This document shows positions 9,127 to 16,622 of a DNA stretch of 64,000 nucleotides, in pieces (the first letter of the stretch is position 1; every line of letters begins with the position of its first letter). The notes beneath the pieces are model-generated. The model searched no databases, was not told where the DNA came from, and was given only the letters and a program-made list of their open reading frames with translations. Both the position numbers and the translations under genes were made by a program. The stretch covers positions 5,952,001 to 6,016,000 of the forward strand of contig NZ_JACHMP010000001.1 of the NCBI RefSeq assembly GCF_014204985.1, written 5' to 3'. The DNA comes from Streptosporangium becharense (lineage in GTDB: Bacteria > Actinomycetota > Actinomycetes > Streptosporangiales > Streptosporangiaceae).

Positions 9127-10083
9127 TCAGGGGATCTCGATGACCTGACCCGCGTAGGTCAGGCCCGCGCCGAAGCCCAGCAGCAGGGCGAGCCCGCCCG
9201 ACTGGACCTCTCCGCGCTCGATCATCCTTGACAGGGCCAGCGGGATGGAGGCCGCCGAGGTGTTGCCCGCCAGGACGATGTCCTTGGCGACGACGGCCTT
9301 GTCGGCGCCGAGCCTGCGGGCGATCGACTCGATGATGCGGAGGTTGGCCTGGTGGGGCACGAAGGCCGCGAGGTCGGCGGGGTCGACCCCGGCACGCTCG
9401 CAGATCTCCTTGGCCACCGGGTGGAGAGCGGTGGTCGCCCAGCGGAATACGGTCTGACCTTCCTGGTGCAGGAAGGAGTCGCGGTCCTTGATGATGATCG
9501 CGTCGAACTTGTCGCCGGCGCTGCCCCAGACCACCGGGCCGATCCCCGGCGTGTCGGACGGGCCGACGACCGCGGCGCCCGCGCCGTCGGCGAAGATCAC
9601 CGCGGTGGCCCGGTCGGTCCAGTCGATCCACTGCGAGAGCTTCTCGGTGCCGACGACCAGCACGTGGGTGGCCGATCCCGCGCGGACCGCGTCGTTGGCG
9701 ACCGCGAGGGCGTAGCAGAAGCCGGAGCAGGCGGTGTTGACGTCGAACGCGCCGGGGGCGTCGATGCCCAGCCGGGTGGCCACCCGGCCCGCGGCGTTGG
9801 GGATCTGGCTCTCCAGGGTGCAGGTGGCCACGATCACCAGGTCGATGTCGGAGGCCGACAGGCCGCTCGCGGCGAGGGCCTTGCCGCCCGCCTGCACGGC
9901 CAGGTCGATCTCGGACTCGCCGTCCGGGGCGATCCGCCGCTCCTTGATCCCGACGCGGCTCTGGATCCACTCGTCGTTGGTCTCCATCGTCGCCGACAGG
10001 TCGTCGTTGGTGACCACGTTGGAGGGCTGGTAGTGGCCGAAGGCCAGGATCTTCGCCCCGGGGGCACCCTGAGAGATCTTCAT
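9127..10083 (-). CDS. fabH: Beta-ketoacyl-ACP synthase III
   Basis: This 318-residue enzyme starts fatty-acid synthesis by condensing an acyl-CoA primer with malonyl-ACP. The triad is Cys119 in NTACSGF, His244 in FVPHQANLRI and Asn274 in AGNTSAAS. In actinomycetes FabH usually accepts branched primers, but that cannot be judged here. The ATG at 10083 lies seven bases from the fabD stop, so the two are coupled. Confidence 0.96.
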   Translation of the reverse strand: MKISQGAPGAKILAFGHYQPSNVVTNDDLSATMETNDEWIQSRVGIKERRIAPDGESEIDLAVQAGGKALAASGLSASDIDLVIVATCTLESQIPNAAGRVATRLGIDAPGAFDVNTACSGFCYALAVANDAVRAGSATHVLVVGTEKLSQWIDWTDRATAVIFADGAGAAVVGPSDTPGIGPVVWGSAGDKFDAIIIKDRDSFLHQEGQTVFRWATTALHPVAKEICERAGVDPADLAAFVPHQANLRIIESIARRLGADKAVVAKDIVLAGNTSAASIPLALSRMIERGEVQSGGLALLLGFGAGLTYAGQVIEIP

Positions 10084-10090
10084 TCGCCGA

Positions 10091-11011
10091 TCACCGTTCT
10101 TCGCTGGACTCGTGGGACGAGATGGCCTGGCGCGCGGCCTCCAGGTCGGCGGGGGTCTTCAGGGCGACGGTGGCCACCCCGCGCAGCGCACGCTTGGCCA
10201 GGCCGGTGAGCGTGCCGCCGGGGAGGAGCTCGATCATCGTGGTGGCGCCGTGGTCGGCCATGGTCGCCATGCAGGCGTCCCAGCGGACCGGGCTGGCGAC
10301 CTGGGAGACCAGGCGCCGCAGGAACTCGGCGCCGCTCGCGATCGCCGCGCCGTCGGCGTTGGACAGCAGGGTCACGGCGGGGTCGGCCGGGGTGACGCCC
10401 GAGGCGGCCTCGCGCAGGTGGTCGACGGCGGGGGCCATGTGCACGGTGTGGAACGCTCCGGCGACCGACAGGGGGATCACCCTGGCGCGGGCGGGCGGCG
10501 CGGCCTTGAAGGCCGCCAGCTGCTCCAGCGTGCCGCCGGCCACGATCTGGCCGGCGCCGTTGGTGTTGGCGGGGGTGAGGCCGTGCTCGGCGATGGCCGC
10601 CAGCACCTCCTCCTCGGCGCCGCCGAGGACGGCGGACATGCCGGTCTGGGTGATCGCGGCGGCCTTGGCCATCGCCTGTCCGCGTTCGCGCACCAGGGTC
10701 AGGGACTGCTCGGGGGTGAGCACCCCGGCCAGGGCCGCGGCGGTGAACTCGCCGACGCTGTGTCCGGCCACGAGACCGGGGGAGGCCCCCAGGACCTCGG
10801 CGACCGCGAGCCCGGCGGCCACGAGCAGGGGCTGGGCGACGGCGGTGTCACGGATCTCGTCCGCGTCGGCGGTGGTCCCGTAGGTGATCAGGTCGAGTCC
10901 GACGAGATCGGACCATGCGGCCAGACGGTCCGCCAGGCCCGGGAGTTCGAGCCAGGGGTTCAGGAATCCTGGGGTCTGGGCGCCTTGGCCCGGAGCGACG
11001 ATGACGAGCAC
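10091..11011 (-). CDS. fabD: Malonyl-CoA:ACP transacylase
   Basis: This 306-residue enzyme moves malonyl groups from CoA to ACP. The nucleophile is Ser85 in AGHSVGE and the partner His188 is in AGAFHTVHM; the N-terminal GQGAQ motif forms the oxyanion region. It is the first gene of the leftward fab operon. The GTG start has only a weak ribosome site (CTAGG). The 116 bases upstream separate it from fasR and hold an imperfect inverted repeat. Confidence 0.95.
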   Translation of the reverse strand: MLVIVAPGQGAQTPGFLNPWLELPGLADRLAAWSDLVGLDLITYGTTADADEIRDTAVAQPLLVAAGLAVAEVLGASPGLVAGHSVGEFTAAALAGVLTPEQSLTLVRERGQAMAKAAAITQTGMSAVLGGAEEEVLAAIAEHGLTPANTNGAGQIVAGGTLEQLAAFKAAPPARARVIPLSVAGAFHTVHMAPAVDHLREAASGVTPADPAVTLLSNADGAAIASGAEFLRRLVSQVASPVRWDACMATMADHGATTMIELLPGGTLTGLAKRALRGVATVALKTPADLEAARQAISSHESSEER

Positions 11012-11083
11012 GAAACCTAGCCTGCCCTGTAGGAGTCCAATACCGGGTGGAGATCCGAACGAACTTTGTCCGCATTATTTTGT

Positions 11084-11108
11084 AGGAAGCCCACAACTTG
11101 GGTTTCCT
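11084..11108 (-). promoter_or_regulatory. Inverted repeat in the fasR-fabD gap, candidate FasR operator
   Basis: The arms AGGAAGCCC (11084-11092) and GGGTTTCCT (11100-11108) match at eight of nine positions around a seven-base spacer. The repeat lies in the AT-rich gap ahead of fabD. After the repeat the leftward strand is A-rich rather than T-rich, which argues against a fasR terminator. FasR of streptomycetes is known to activate this operon, so an activator site is a reasonable inference. Confidence 0.45.
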
Positions 11109-11127
11109 CAAGATTACGTTAAAGCGG

Positions 11128-12372
11128 CTATGTCACGATCGTTTCGGACAACCGTCCCAAGATGAGCCCCACCTGCAGGGTGAATGCGGACCGGCCCTCC
11201 GTCGGCTGGTAGCCGGTCAGCTCGGTGATCTTGCGCAGGCGGTAGCGCACCGTGTTGGGGTGGACGAAGAGCAGGCGGGCCGTCGCCTCCAGCGAGGTGC
11301 CCTGCTCCAGGTAGGTCGCGAGCGTGTCGAGAAGCGGCGTGCCGACCAGCGGCAGGTAGACGTTCTCGACGAGCTGGGCCCGGGCGTCGGCGTCGCCGTC
11401 GATGGCCCGCTCGGCCAGCAGATCCTCGGTGTGAACCGGCCGGGGGGCGTCCGGCCACCCCGCGGCGGCCCGCAGCCCGGCCATCGCCGCCCGCGCGGAC
11501 CGCGCCGCGGCGTGCAGGTCGGGCACCTCGGGGCCGATCACGATCGGCCCCGGTCCGAAGCGCGGCACCACGTGCCTGGCCGCCGCGGCGACGCTGTCGG
11601 CCCCGCCCACGATCACGATCAGCCGGTCGCCCTGCACCCCGGCCAGCATGTCGAGCCCCGACCTGCGGCCCCGTTCGCGCAACCCGTCGATCACCGCCTG
11701 CGGGTCGTTGTCGGGTGTCTGCCCGGCCAGCACCACGACGGGGGAGGAGGTCCAGCCGAGCGCGGCGGCCCACGAGTGCAGGCCGTCGTCGACCTCGCCC
11801 CTGACCAGCGCGTCGACGATCAGCGCTTCCAGCCGGGCGTCCCACGCGCCGCGCGCCTCGGCCTCCCGGGCGTAGACCTGGGCGGCGGCGAAGGCGACGT
11901 CGCGGGTGTAGCGGAGCATGGCCTGCTGCAGCTGGTCCTCGCCGCCCGGAGCGGCGAGATCCCCGGTCTGCGCCTCGACCACCTCGACCACGACCCGGAC
12001 GATGTCGACGGTCTGCTGCAGCGAGATGGACCGCTTCAGTTCCCGGGGGGCGGTGCCGAAGAACTCGATGCTGGGCGTCGGACGGCCCTCGCCGGCGTGC
12101 TGGAACCACTCCACGAACGCGGCGATCCCGGCCTGGGCCACCAGCCCGACCCACGACCTGTCTTCGGCGGACAAGGCGCGGAACCACATCAGCCGTTCGT
12201 CCATCCGGGCCATGGCGGCCGTGCCCAGCGCTCCCATGGCCCGCTCCAGCCGGCGCGTGGTGTCCTGGCGGGTCTGGTCCAGCCTGGAGTCCTCGGCGTC
12301 CGGCCCGGCCTCCCCGGCGCGGACGCCGGCCACGTCGTCGTGCTTGACCGCTGACTCGTTCCGTTCCCTCAC
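11128..12372 (-). CDS. fasR: PucR-type transcriptional regulator of fatty-acid synthesis, FasR-like
   Basis: This protein of about 414 residues ends in a PucR-type helix-turn-helix (SLEATARLLFVHPNTVRYRLRK split over residues 360-381). It sits immediately upstream of fabD in the same direction, exactly as FasR does in streptomycetes, where it activates fabD-fabH-acpP-fabF. The middle region (about 175-300) is a GGDEF-like/PucR sensor fold by order and spacing. The start is uncertain: the GTG at 12372 has a weak AGGGGC upstream. In-frame sequence further upstream lacks coding character because it overlaps the antisense of the DUF350 gene. Confidence 0.85.
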   Translation of the reverse strand: MRERNESAVKHDDVAGVRAGEAGPDAEDSRLDQTRQDTTRRLERAMGALGTAAMARMDERLMWFRALSAEDRSWVGLVAQAGIAAFVEWFQHAGEGRPTPSIEFFGTAPRELKRSISLQQTVDIVRVVVEVVEAQTGDLAAPGGEDQLQQAMLRYTRDVAFAAAQVYAREAEARGAWDARLEALIVDALVRGEVDDGLHSWAAALGWTSSPVVVLAGQTPDNDPQAVIDGLRERGRRSGLDMLAGVQGDRLIVIVGGADSVAAAARHVVPRFGPGPIVIGPEVPDLHAAARSARAAMAGLRAAAGWPDAPRPVHTEDLLAERAIDGDADARAQLVENVYLPLVGTPLLDTLATYLEQGTSLEATARLLFVHPNTVRYRLRKITELTGYQPTEGRSAFTLQVGLILGRLSETIVT

Positions 12373-12424
12373 GCCCCTAAGGGTGCCAGGTCGCGGAGGA
12401 TGCGCCGGACCCGACGCTCGGATC

Positions 12425-12467
12425 ACGGCGATGGCGGTGACGCTCAGATGACGGCGATGGCGGTGAC
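12425..12467. repeat. 26-base-period tandem duplication at the 3' end of the DUF350 gene
   Basis: The 17-base block ACGGCGATGGCGGTGAC occurs at 12425-12441 and 12451-12467. One copy lies inside the last codons of the DUF350 gene and the other lies just past its stop (12444-12446), as if a short duplication created or moved the stop. Confidence 0.6.
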
Positions 12468-12935
12468 CAGACCGATGGCCAGGTGGGTGACCGCGAGGAG
12501 GCGGGCACCCGGCTGGAGCTCGGGCTCCTGGACCAGTTCGCGCACCGAGATCCCCGCCACCTTGTCGAAGGCGACCATCCCGACGGTCTGCACGGCGATG
12601 CCGACCAGGCCGAAGACGAGGGTGACGAGCAGGCCCTCGTGCAGGGCGCCGCCCGCGGACCAGATGGAGGCCGCGACGATCAGCCCGACGGCGGCCAGCC
12701 CCGAGGTGGTCAGCAGGGTGGCGTTGGGGTTGCGGTCCTCCTTGATCATCTTGCTGAGCTTGCCGGGGATGGCGAGGTCGATCACGTAGAAGCCGATGAT
12801 CAGCAGGAGCACGCCGAGCACGGCGTAGGAGACGATGGCCAGCGCGCCGAGCCCCAGGTGCTCGGCGAGGGAGAACGCGTCGACGCCGGCCGTGCCGGGC
12901 GAGGAGGCGGGGGACGGCGCGGGGGTGGGACTCAT
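12444..12935 (-). CDS. DUF350 membrane protein (YjfL-like)
   Basis: This 163-residue protein has about four membrane segments (around residues 30-52, 72-95, 103-122 and 145-163) and the DUF350 features YVIDLAIPGKLSKMI and DRNPNATLLTTSGLAAVGLI. It is the last gene of a leftward trio with an ATP-grasp glutathionylspermidine-synthase-like gene and a small Gly-rich membrane-anchored protein. The same three families form the yjfL-yjfM-yjfC genes of E. coli. Function is unknown; a membrane-envelope role is inferred only from partners. Confidence 0.85.
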   Translation of the reverse strand: MSPTPAPSPASSPGTAGVDAFSLAEHLGLGALAIVSYAVLGVLLLIIGFYVIDLAIPGKLSKMIKEDRNPNATLLTTSGLAAVGLIVAASIWSAGGALHEGLLVTLVFGLVGIAVQTVGMVAFDKVAGISVRELVQEPELQPGARLLAVTHLAIGLVTAIAVI

Positions 12936-12959
12936 GTGGGTGTCTTCTCTTTCCGGGAC

Positions 12960-14120
12960 TCAGAGCTCGATGCGATGGGGGACGAAGGACGACGTGTTGT
13001 CGGTGATCAATCCCGAGGTCTCGCGGATGCCGGCTCCCGCCGCCTCGTCGTGGATCACCCACGCGCCGAGTACGGGACGCCAGCCGTCGAAGTCGGGCAG
13101 CGCCTGGAACTCCTGGTACACGTGGCCCTCGGCGCCGTAGCCGCCGGAGGTCTCGACGCGGTCGCCGGGGGTCACGATCCGCATGCTCGCCCCCTCACGG
13201 CCGAGCAGCGGCTTGACGATGTAGGAGGACATCTCGCGAGGGCCGTCGAGATAGGCGGGCAGCAGGTTCGGGTGCCCCGGGTACAGTTCCCAGAGCACCG
13301 CCAGCAGCGCCTTGTTGGACAACAGCATCTTCCACAGCGGCTCGATCCAGGTCATCGAGGCCTGCTGGCGGAGCGCCCGCTCGCCGAACGGGTCGGCGAC
13401 CACCCACTCCCACGGGTACAGCTTGCAGAGCGTGCGGATCACCCGGTGCTCCATGTCGACGAACCGCAGGTTGAGCGCGTCCCAGCCGATGTCCTCCATG
13501 GCCACCGCGACGGTCTTCAGACCGGCCTGGTCGGCGGTCTCCTGAAGGTAGGCGACGGTCATCGCCTCCTCGCCCGAGGAGTCCATGCTGGTCCAGGCGA
13601 AGTGCGCCGGGCCGGTGGGCAGGGCGGCCGAGATCTGCTGCCAGCGGTCGATCAGCCGCTCGTGGATGGAGTTCCACTGGTCGTCGGCCGGGTAGCGGTC
13701 GCGCAGCCAGAACCACTGCACCACCGAGCTCTCCAGCAGGCTGGTGGGGGTGTCGGCGTTGTACTCCAGCAGCTTGGCCGGGCCGGTCCCGTCGTAGCGC
13801 AGGTCGAAGCGGCCGAACAGGTGCGGGTCGTTGCGCTCCCAGGAGGCGGCGATCTCCGGCGCCACCCATCCGGGGATGGCGAAGTCGGCGTAGCGGCCGT
13901 GCTCGATGACGTGCTCCACGGCGTGCAGGCACATCCGGTGCAGTTCCTCGACCTGGTTCTCCAGTTCGAGGACCTCGTCCATGGAGAAGACGTACTGGAC
14001 GCTCTCGTCCCAGTAGGGGCGGTCGAGGCCGACGGGATGCGCCGAACGGTGGTAGGCCAGGCCATGACCTTCGATGATGCTCTCCCAGCCGTCGCGGGGG
14101 AGCGCGGTCTCGCGTCTCAT
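12960..14120 (-). CDS. Glutathionylspermidine synthase family ATP-grasp protein (YjfC/YgiC-like)
   Basis: This 386-residue protein has the hallmarks of the C-terminal synthetase domain of glutathionylspermidine synthase: KLLEYNADTPTSLLES, WTSMDSSGEEAMTVAYLQ, SNKALLAVLWELYPGHPNLLPAY and a lysine-rich nucleotide site YIVKPLLGREGASM. It should form a C-N bond with ATP. Actinomycetes lack glutathione, so the true substrate is not glutathionylspermidine and remains unknown. The ATG is at 14120; the next gene ends at 14131 upstream and DUF350 starts 24 bases downstream, so the three are one operon. Confidence 0.88.
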   Translation of the reverse strand: MRRETALPRDGWESIIEGHGLAYHRSAHPVGLDRPYWDESVQYVFSMDEVLELENQVEELHRMCLHAVEHVIEHGRYADFAIPGWVAPEIAASWERNDPHLFGRFDLRYDGTGPAKLLEYNADTPTSLLESSVVQWFWLRDRYPADDQWNSIHERLIDRWQQISAALPTGPAHFAWTSMDSSGEEAMTVAYLQETADQAGLKTVAVAMEDIGWDALNLRFVDMEHRVIRTLCKLYPWEWVVADPFGERALRQQASMTWIEPLWKMLLSNKALLAVLWELYPGHPNLLPAYLDGPREMSSYIVKPLLGREGASMRIVTPGDRVETSGGYGAEGHVYQEFQALPDFDGWRPVLGAWVIHDEAAGAGIRETSGLITDNTSSFVPHRIEL

Positions 14121-14130
14121 CTGCGCCGGG

Positions 14131-14583
14131 TCAGCTTCCGCTCGACCCGCGCCCGCCGAAGCCGCCGCGTTGGATCACGGTGCCCTTGCCGGTGACGATC
14201 TTGACGTCCGAGGGCCGTACGGTCGTGCCGGAGCGCACGTGGTTACCGCTCCTCGTGCCGCCGTAGTACCAGCCGTAGGCGCCGCGCGAGCCGCTGTAGT
14301 AGCCGTGGCCGGAGCTGTGACCGGAGCCGTGGTCGTCGTCGCAGTAGTCCTCGTCGACGATCAGGTATGTGCCGTCCGGCTGCGGGCTGCTGAGGTCGAC
14401 GCACTCGGCGCCCACCTCCTCGTAGTCGCCCTGCGCGGCGCAGTATCCGACCAGGAGCAGCGTGACCACTCCCATGCTCGTGAGGGTGATGACCGTCGAG
14501 GCCTTGGGGCCGGAGGACGACGAGGTGTGTCCGCGTGGACGGTTGGGAGGCGCGGCGAGGGGGTGCTTCGGTCGTTCGGCCAT
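14131..14583 (-). CDS. Small membrane-anchored Gly/Tyr-rich protein, DUF1190-like
   Basis: This 150-residue protein has one membrane segment (about residues 30-50, VITLTSMGVVTLLLVGYCAA), a Cys-containing acidic stretch and a Gly/Tyr/Ser-rich tail ending IQRGGFGGRG. E. coli YgiB/YjfM (DUF1190) ends in a very similar TRGGFG motif and neighbours the same ATP-grasp and DUF350 families. I therefore infer a distant counterpart; sequence identity elsewhere is low. It is the first gene of the leftward trio. Confidence 0.7.
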   Translation of the reverse strand: MAERPKHPLAAPPNRPRGHTSSSSGPKASTVITLTSMGVVTLLLVGYCAAQGDYEEVGAECVDLSSPQPDGTYLIVDEDYCDDDHGSGHSSGHGYYSGSRGAYGWYYGGTRSGNHVRSGTTVRPSDVKIVTGKGTVIQRGGFGGRGSSGS

Positions 14584-14680
14584 CGGGCTCCAATGAGATG
14601 CGTCGCAACAGGGTATCGAGGTGGTTTTGTCTGTTCAACCCGATCTTAGGAGGCGGAGAACGTCGGTGCGGAGGCGTAGC

Positions 14681-15391
14681 GTGACGTTTGTGAACCGCAC
14701 CGACCGGCTCTACGCCATCGTCGAGGAGCTCCGCGCGGTCGCGCCTCGGTGCAGGTCGGCGCGTCAGCTGGCCGCGAGGTTCGAGGTGAGCGCCCGCACG
14801 ATCGAGCGTGACATCTCCGCGCTCCAGCAGTCCGGCGTCCCCGTGTACGCCGAGCCCGGCAGGCGCGGGGGGTACGCCCTCGAGAAGAGCATGTCCCTGC
14901 CCCCGCTGAACTTCACCTCCGCCGAGGCGGTGGCCGTCGCGGTGGCGCTGGGCCGTGCCCGGGACAACCCCTTCGCCGGCCACGCCCACAGCGCGTTGCG
15001 CAAACTGGTCGCCGCGATGTCGCCGTCCGAGGGTGCCGGGGCCAGGGCGCTCGCGGCCCGGGTGCACATGGTCGCCGAGCCGGAGCCCTACCCCCGGGTG
15101 TCGCGGGTGATCGAGCGGTCACTGCTCCACCGGCGTGTGCTCCGGCTCCGGTACGAGGACCAGAAGGGCCGGACCACCGTCCGCGAGGTCGAGCCGACGA
15201 TCTTCGTCGGCGGGCGAGGCGGCCACTGGTATCTCGTGGGGATGTGCCGCCTGCGGGAGGACGTCCGGGTCTTCCGCCTCGACCGCATCGCCTGGGCCGA
15301 GGAGACCGACGAGACCGCTCCCGAGCATCCGCCCGAGCTCTTCGCCCCGGACATCCCCGGCATCACCACGTGGAACCCGAAGCTCGATTGA
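14681..15391 (+). CDS. HTH_11/WYL domain transcriptional regulator (YafY-type)
   Basis: This protein of 236 residues starts with a winged helix (SARQLAARFEVSARTIERDI) and carries a WYL domain in the second half (LRYEDQKGRT, HWYLVGMCRLREDVRVFRLDRI). WYL domains bind nucleotide or nucleic-acid ligands in known members. The GTG at 14681 follows GGAGG; an in-frame GTG at 14690 is an alternative. It is divergent from the YjfM-like gene and is followed by a VOC gene about 100 bases downstream, which it may control. Confidence 0.85.
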   Translation: MTFVNRTDRLYAIVEELRAVAPRCRSARQLAARFEVSARTIERDISALQQSGVPVYAEPGRRGGYALEKSMSLPPLNFTSAEAVAVAVALGRARDNPFAGHAHSALRKLVAAMSPSEGAGARALAARVHMVAEPEPYPRVSRVIERSLLHRRVLRLRYEDQKGRTTVREVEPTIFVGGRGGHWYLVGMCRLREDVRVFRLDRIAWAEETDETAPEHPPELFAPDIPGITTWNPKLD

Positions 15392-15489
15392 GGATCGACC
15401 GGAATTCGCCATAAAACACCGACATAAGGGTGTCGCCCGACCGGTTCATCGTGGGTCCGTCCGCAGAAACCGGTTCAAGGAGACACTTG

Positions 15490-15873
15490 ATGATCAACAC
15501 CGTCGCCTGGTTCGAGATCGCCACCGACGACCCGCAAGGCGCGGAGAAGTTCTACGGGGAGCTGTTCGGCTGGTCCTTCGCCGCCGACGAGGCCGCGGCG
15601 CAGGGAGGGATGGACTACCGGCTCATCGGCTACCCGGGCGCCGAGGGGCCGGCGGGCGGCGTCTACGCCACCGGCGGCGCCACGCCCGGTCACGCGGTCT
15701 TCTCGGTCGTCGTCGCCGACACCGCCGCCGCCTGTGACCGGGCCGAGGCTCTGGGCGGGGAGGTGACGTTCAAGCTGCTGGACAACCCCAACGGCCCCGA
15801 CTTCGCCTACATCCGCGACGTCTCCGGCAACCTCTTCGGCGTCTTCACCCCGCCGCGGCCCGCCGGGGCCTGA
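15490..15873 (+). CDS. VOC family protein (glyoxalase/bleomycin-resistance fold)
   Basis: This 127-residue protein has the paired beta-alpha-beta-beta-beta units of the VOC superfamily: WFEIATDDPQGAEKFYGELFGW at the start and YIRDVSGNLFGVF at the end. Such proteins bind a metal or a small molecule; the exact activity is not deducible. The ATG is preceded by AAGGAG. It lies downstream of the WYL regulator and convergent to the MarR gene. Confidence 0.85.
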   Translation: MINTVAWFEIATDDPQGAEKFYGELFGWSFAADEAAAQGGMDYRLIGYPGAEGPAGGVYATGGATPGHAVFSVVVADTAAACDRAEALGGEVTFKLLDNPNGPDFAYIRDVSGNLFGVFTPPRPAGA

Positions 15874-15926
15874 CACCGGCCGGGGCCGGACACGGCGAGC
15901 CCGGGTGTCCTGAGGCGCACGTGGTT

Positions 15927-15950
15927 CGTGCCCGGCCCCGGGGGGGCACG
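15927..15950. terminator. Hairpin between convergent VOC and MarR genes
   Basis: The arms CGTGCCC and GGGCACG pair perfectly around a ten-base GC-rich loop in the 140-base gap between two convergent genes. There is no T-run; a bidirectional I-shaped terminator is the likely role. Confidence 0.5.
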
Positions 15951-16013
15951 GCGAGCCGGACCGGCCGGATCCCCCGCGGGCGGCTCCGGTCGTTCGCCGG
16001 GCCGCCTGGCCGG

Positions 16014-16547
16014 TCAGGCCCGATGTGGAGGGACGGGCCGGTCGCCGAGCGCGACGAGCACCTCCCGGAGCAGGTCGGCCAGGGCCCGCGCGGTCTCGTC
16101 CGGCACGCCGGCCAGCAGATTCCCGTGGGCGTCGGTCGTGGCCATGGCCAACTCCTCGGCCCGCCGCACGCCCAGGTCCGTGAGGCGCACCCAGGAGCTG
16201 CGGCCGTCGTCGGGGTCGGGCTCACGCTCGACCAGGCCGGCGGCCGTGAGTCGCTGCAGGATGTTGCTCGTTCCTCCCGTGGTGAGCGACGAGCGCGCGG
16301 CGAGCCGGCTGGGCTTGAGACGGTATGGGGCACCGGCCCGGCGCAGTGTCGCCAGCACGTCGAACTCCGCGTACGTCAGTCCGTACTCGCCGAGTACGGA
16401 CTGGGTGACCTCCTCGACGAGGGCCTTGAAGCGTGAGGCGCGCTTGATGATCTCCAATTGGACGGTGGCCGCCTCGGGGAGCTCCGCCCGCCAGCCGTCC
16501 ATCATCTCGTCGACGCGGTCGCGTCGCCCCGCTTCCTGCCGGCCCAT
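16014..16547 (-). CDS. MarR family transcriptional regulator
   Basis: This 177-residue protein has the MarR winged helix: YAEFDVLATLRRAG, RLAARSSLTTGGTSNILQRL and the wing DPDDGRSSWVRLTDLG. It is divergent from the amidohydrolase gene with 75 bases between them, and a clear palindrome lies in that gap. Repression of the divergent gene and itself is the usual arrangement. The ligand is unknown. The ATG at 16547 lacks a strong ribosome site; internal ATGs at residues 15-16 are alternatives. Confidence 0.88.
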   Translation of the reverse strand: MGRQEAGRRDRVDEMMDGWRAELPEAATVQLEIIKRASRFKALVEEVTQSVLGEYGLTYAEFDVLATLRRAGAPYRLKPSRLAARSSLTTGGTSNILQRLTAAGLVEREPDPDDGRSSWVRLTDLGVRRAEELAMATTDAHGNLLAGVPDETARALADLLREVLVALGDRPVPPHRA

Positions 16548-16575
16548 GGTGTTGAGGATATCCCCCTGCGGTGAT

Positions 16576-16591
16576 AGCTTTCGTAAAAGCT
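16576..16591. promoter_or_regulatory. Palindrome in the MarR/amidohydrolase gap, candidate MarR operator
   Basis: AGCTTT and AAAGCT form a perfect 6-base inverted repeat with a four-base spacer, 32 bases before the amidohydrolase GTG. MarR proteins typically bind 16-20 base palindromes in such divergent gaps. A further GCTTTC half-site follows at 16601-16606. Confidence 0.5.
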
Positions 16592-16622
16592 TTCTTTATT
16601 GCTTTCCGATTGGAGAAGCGCC

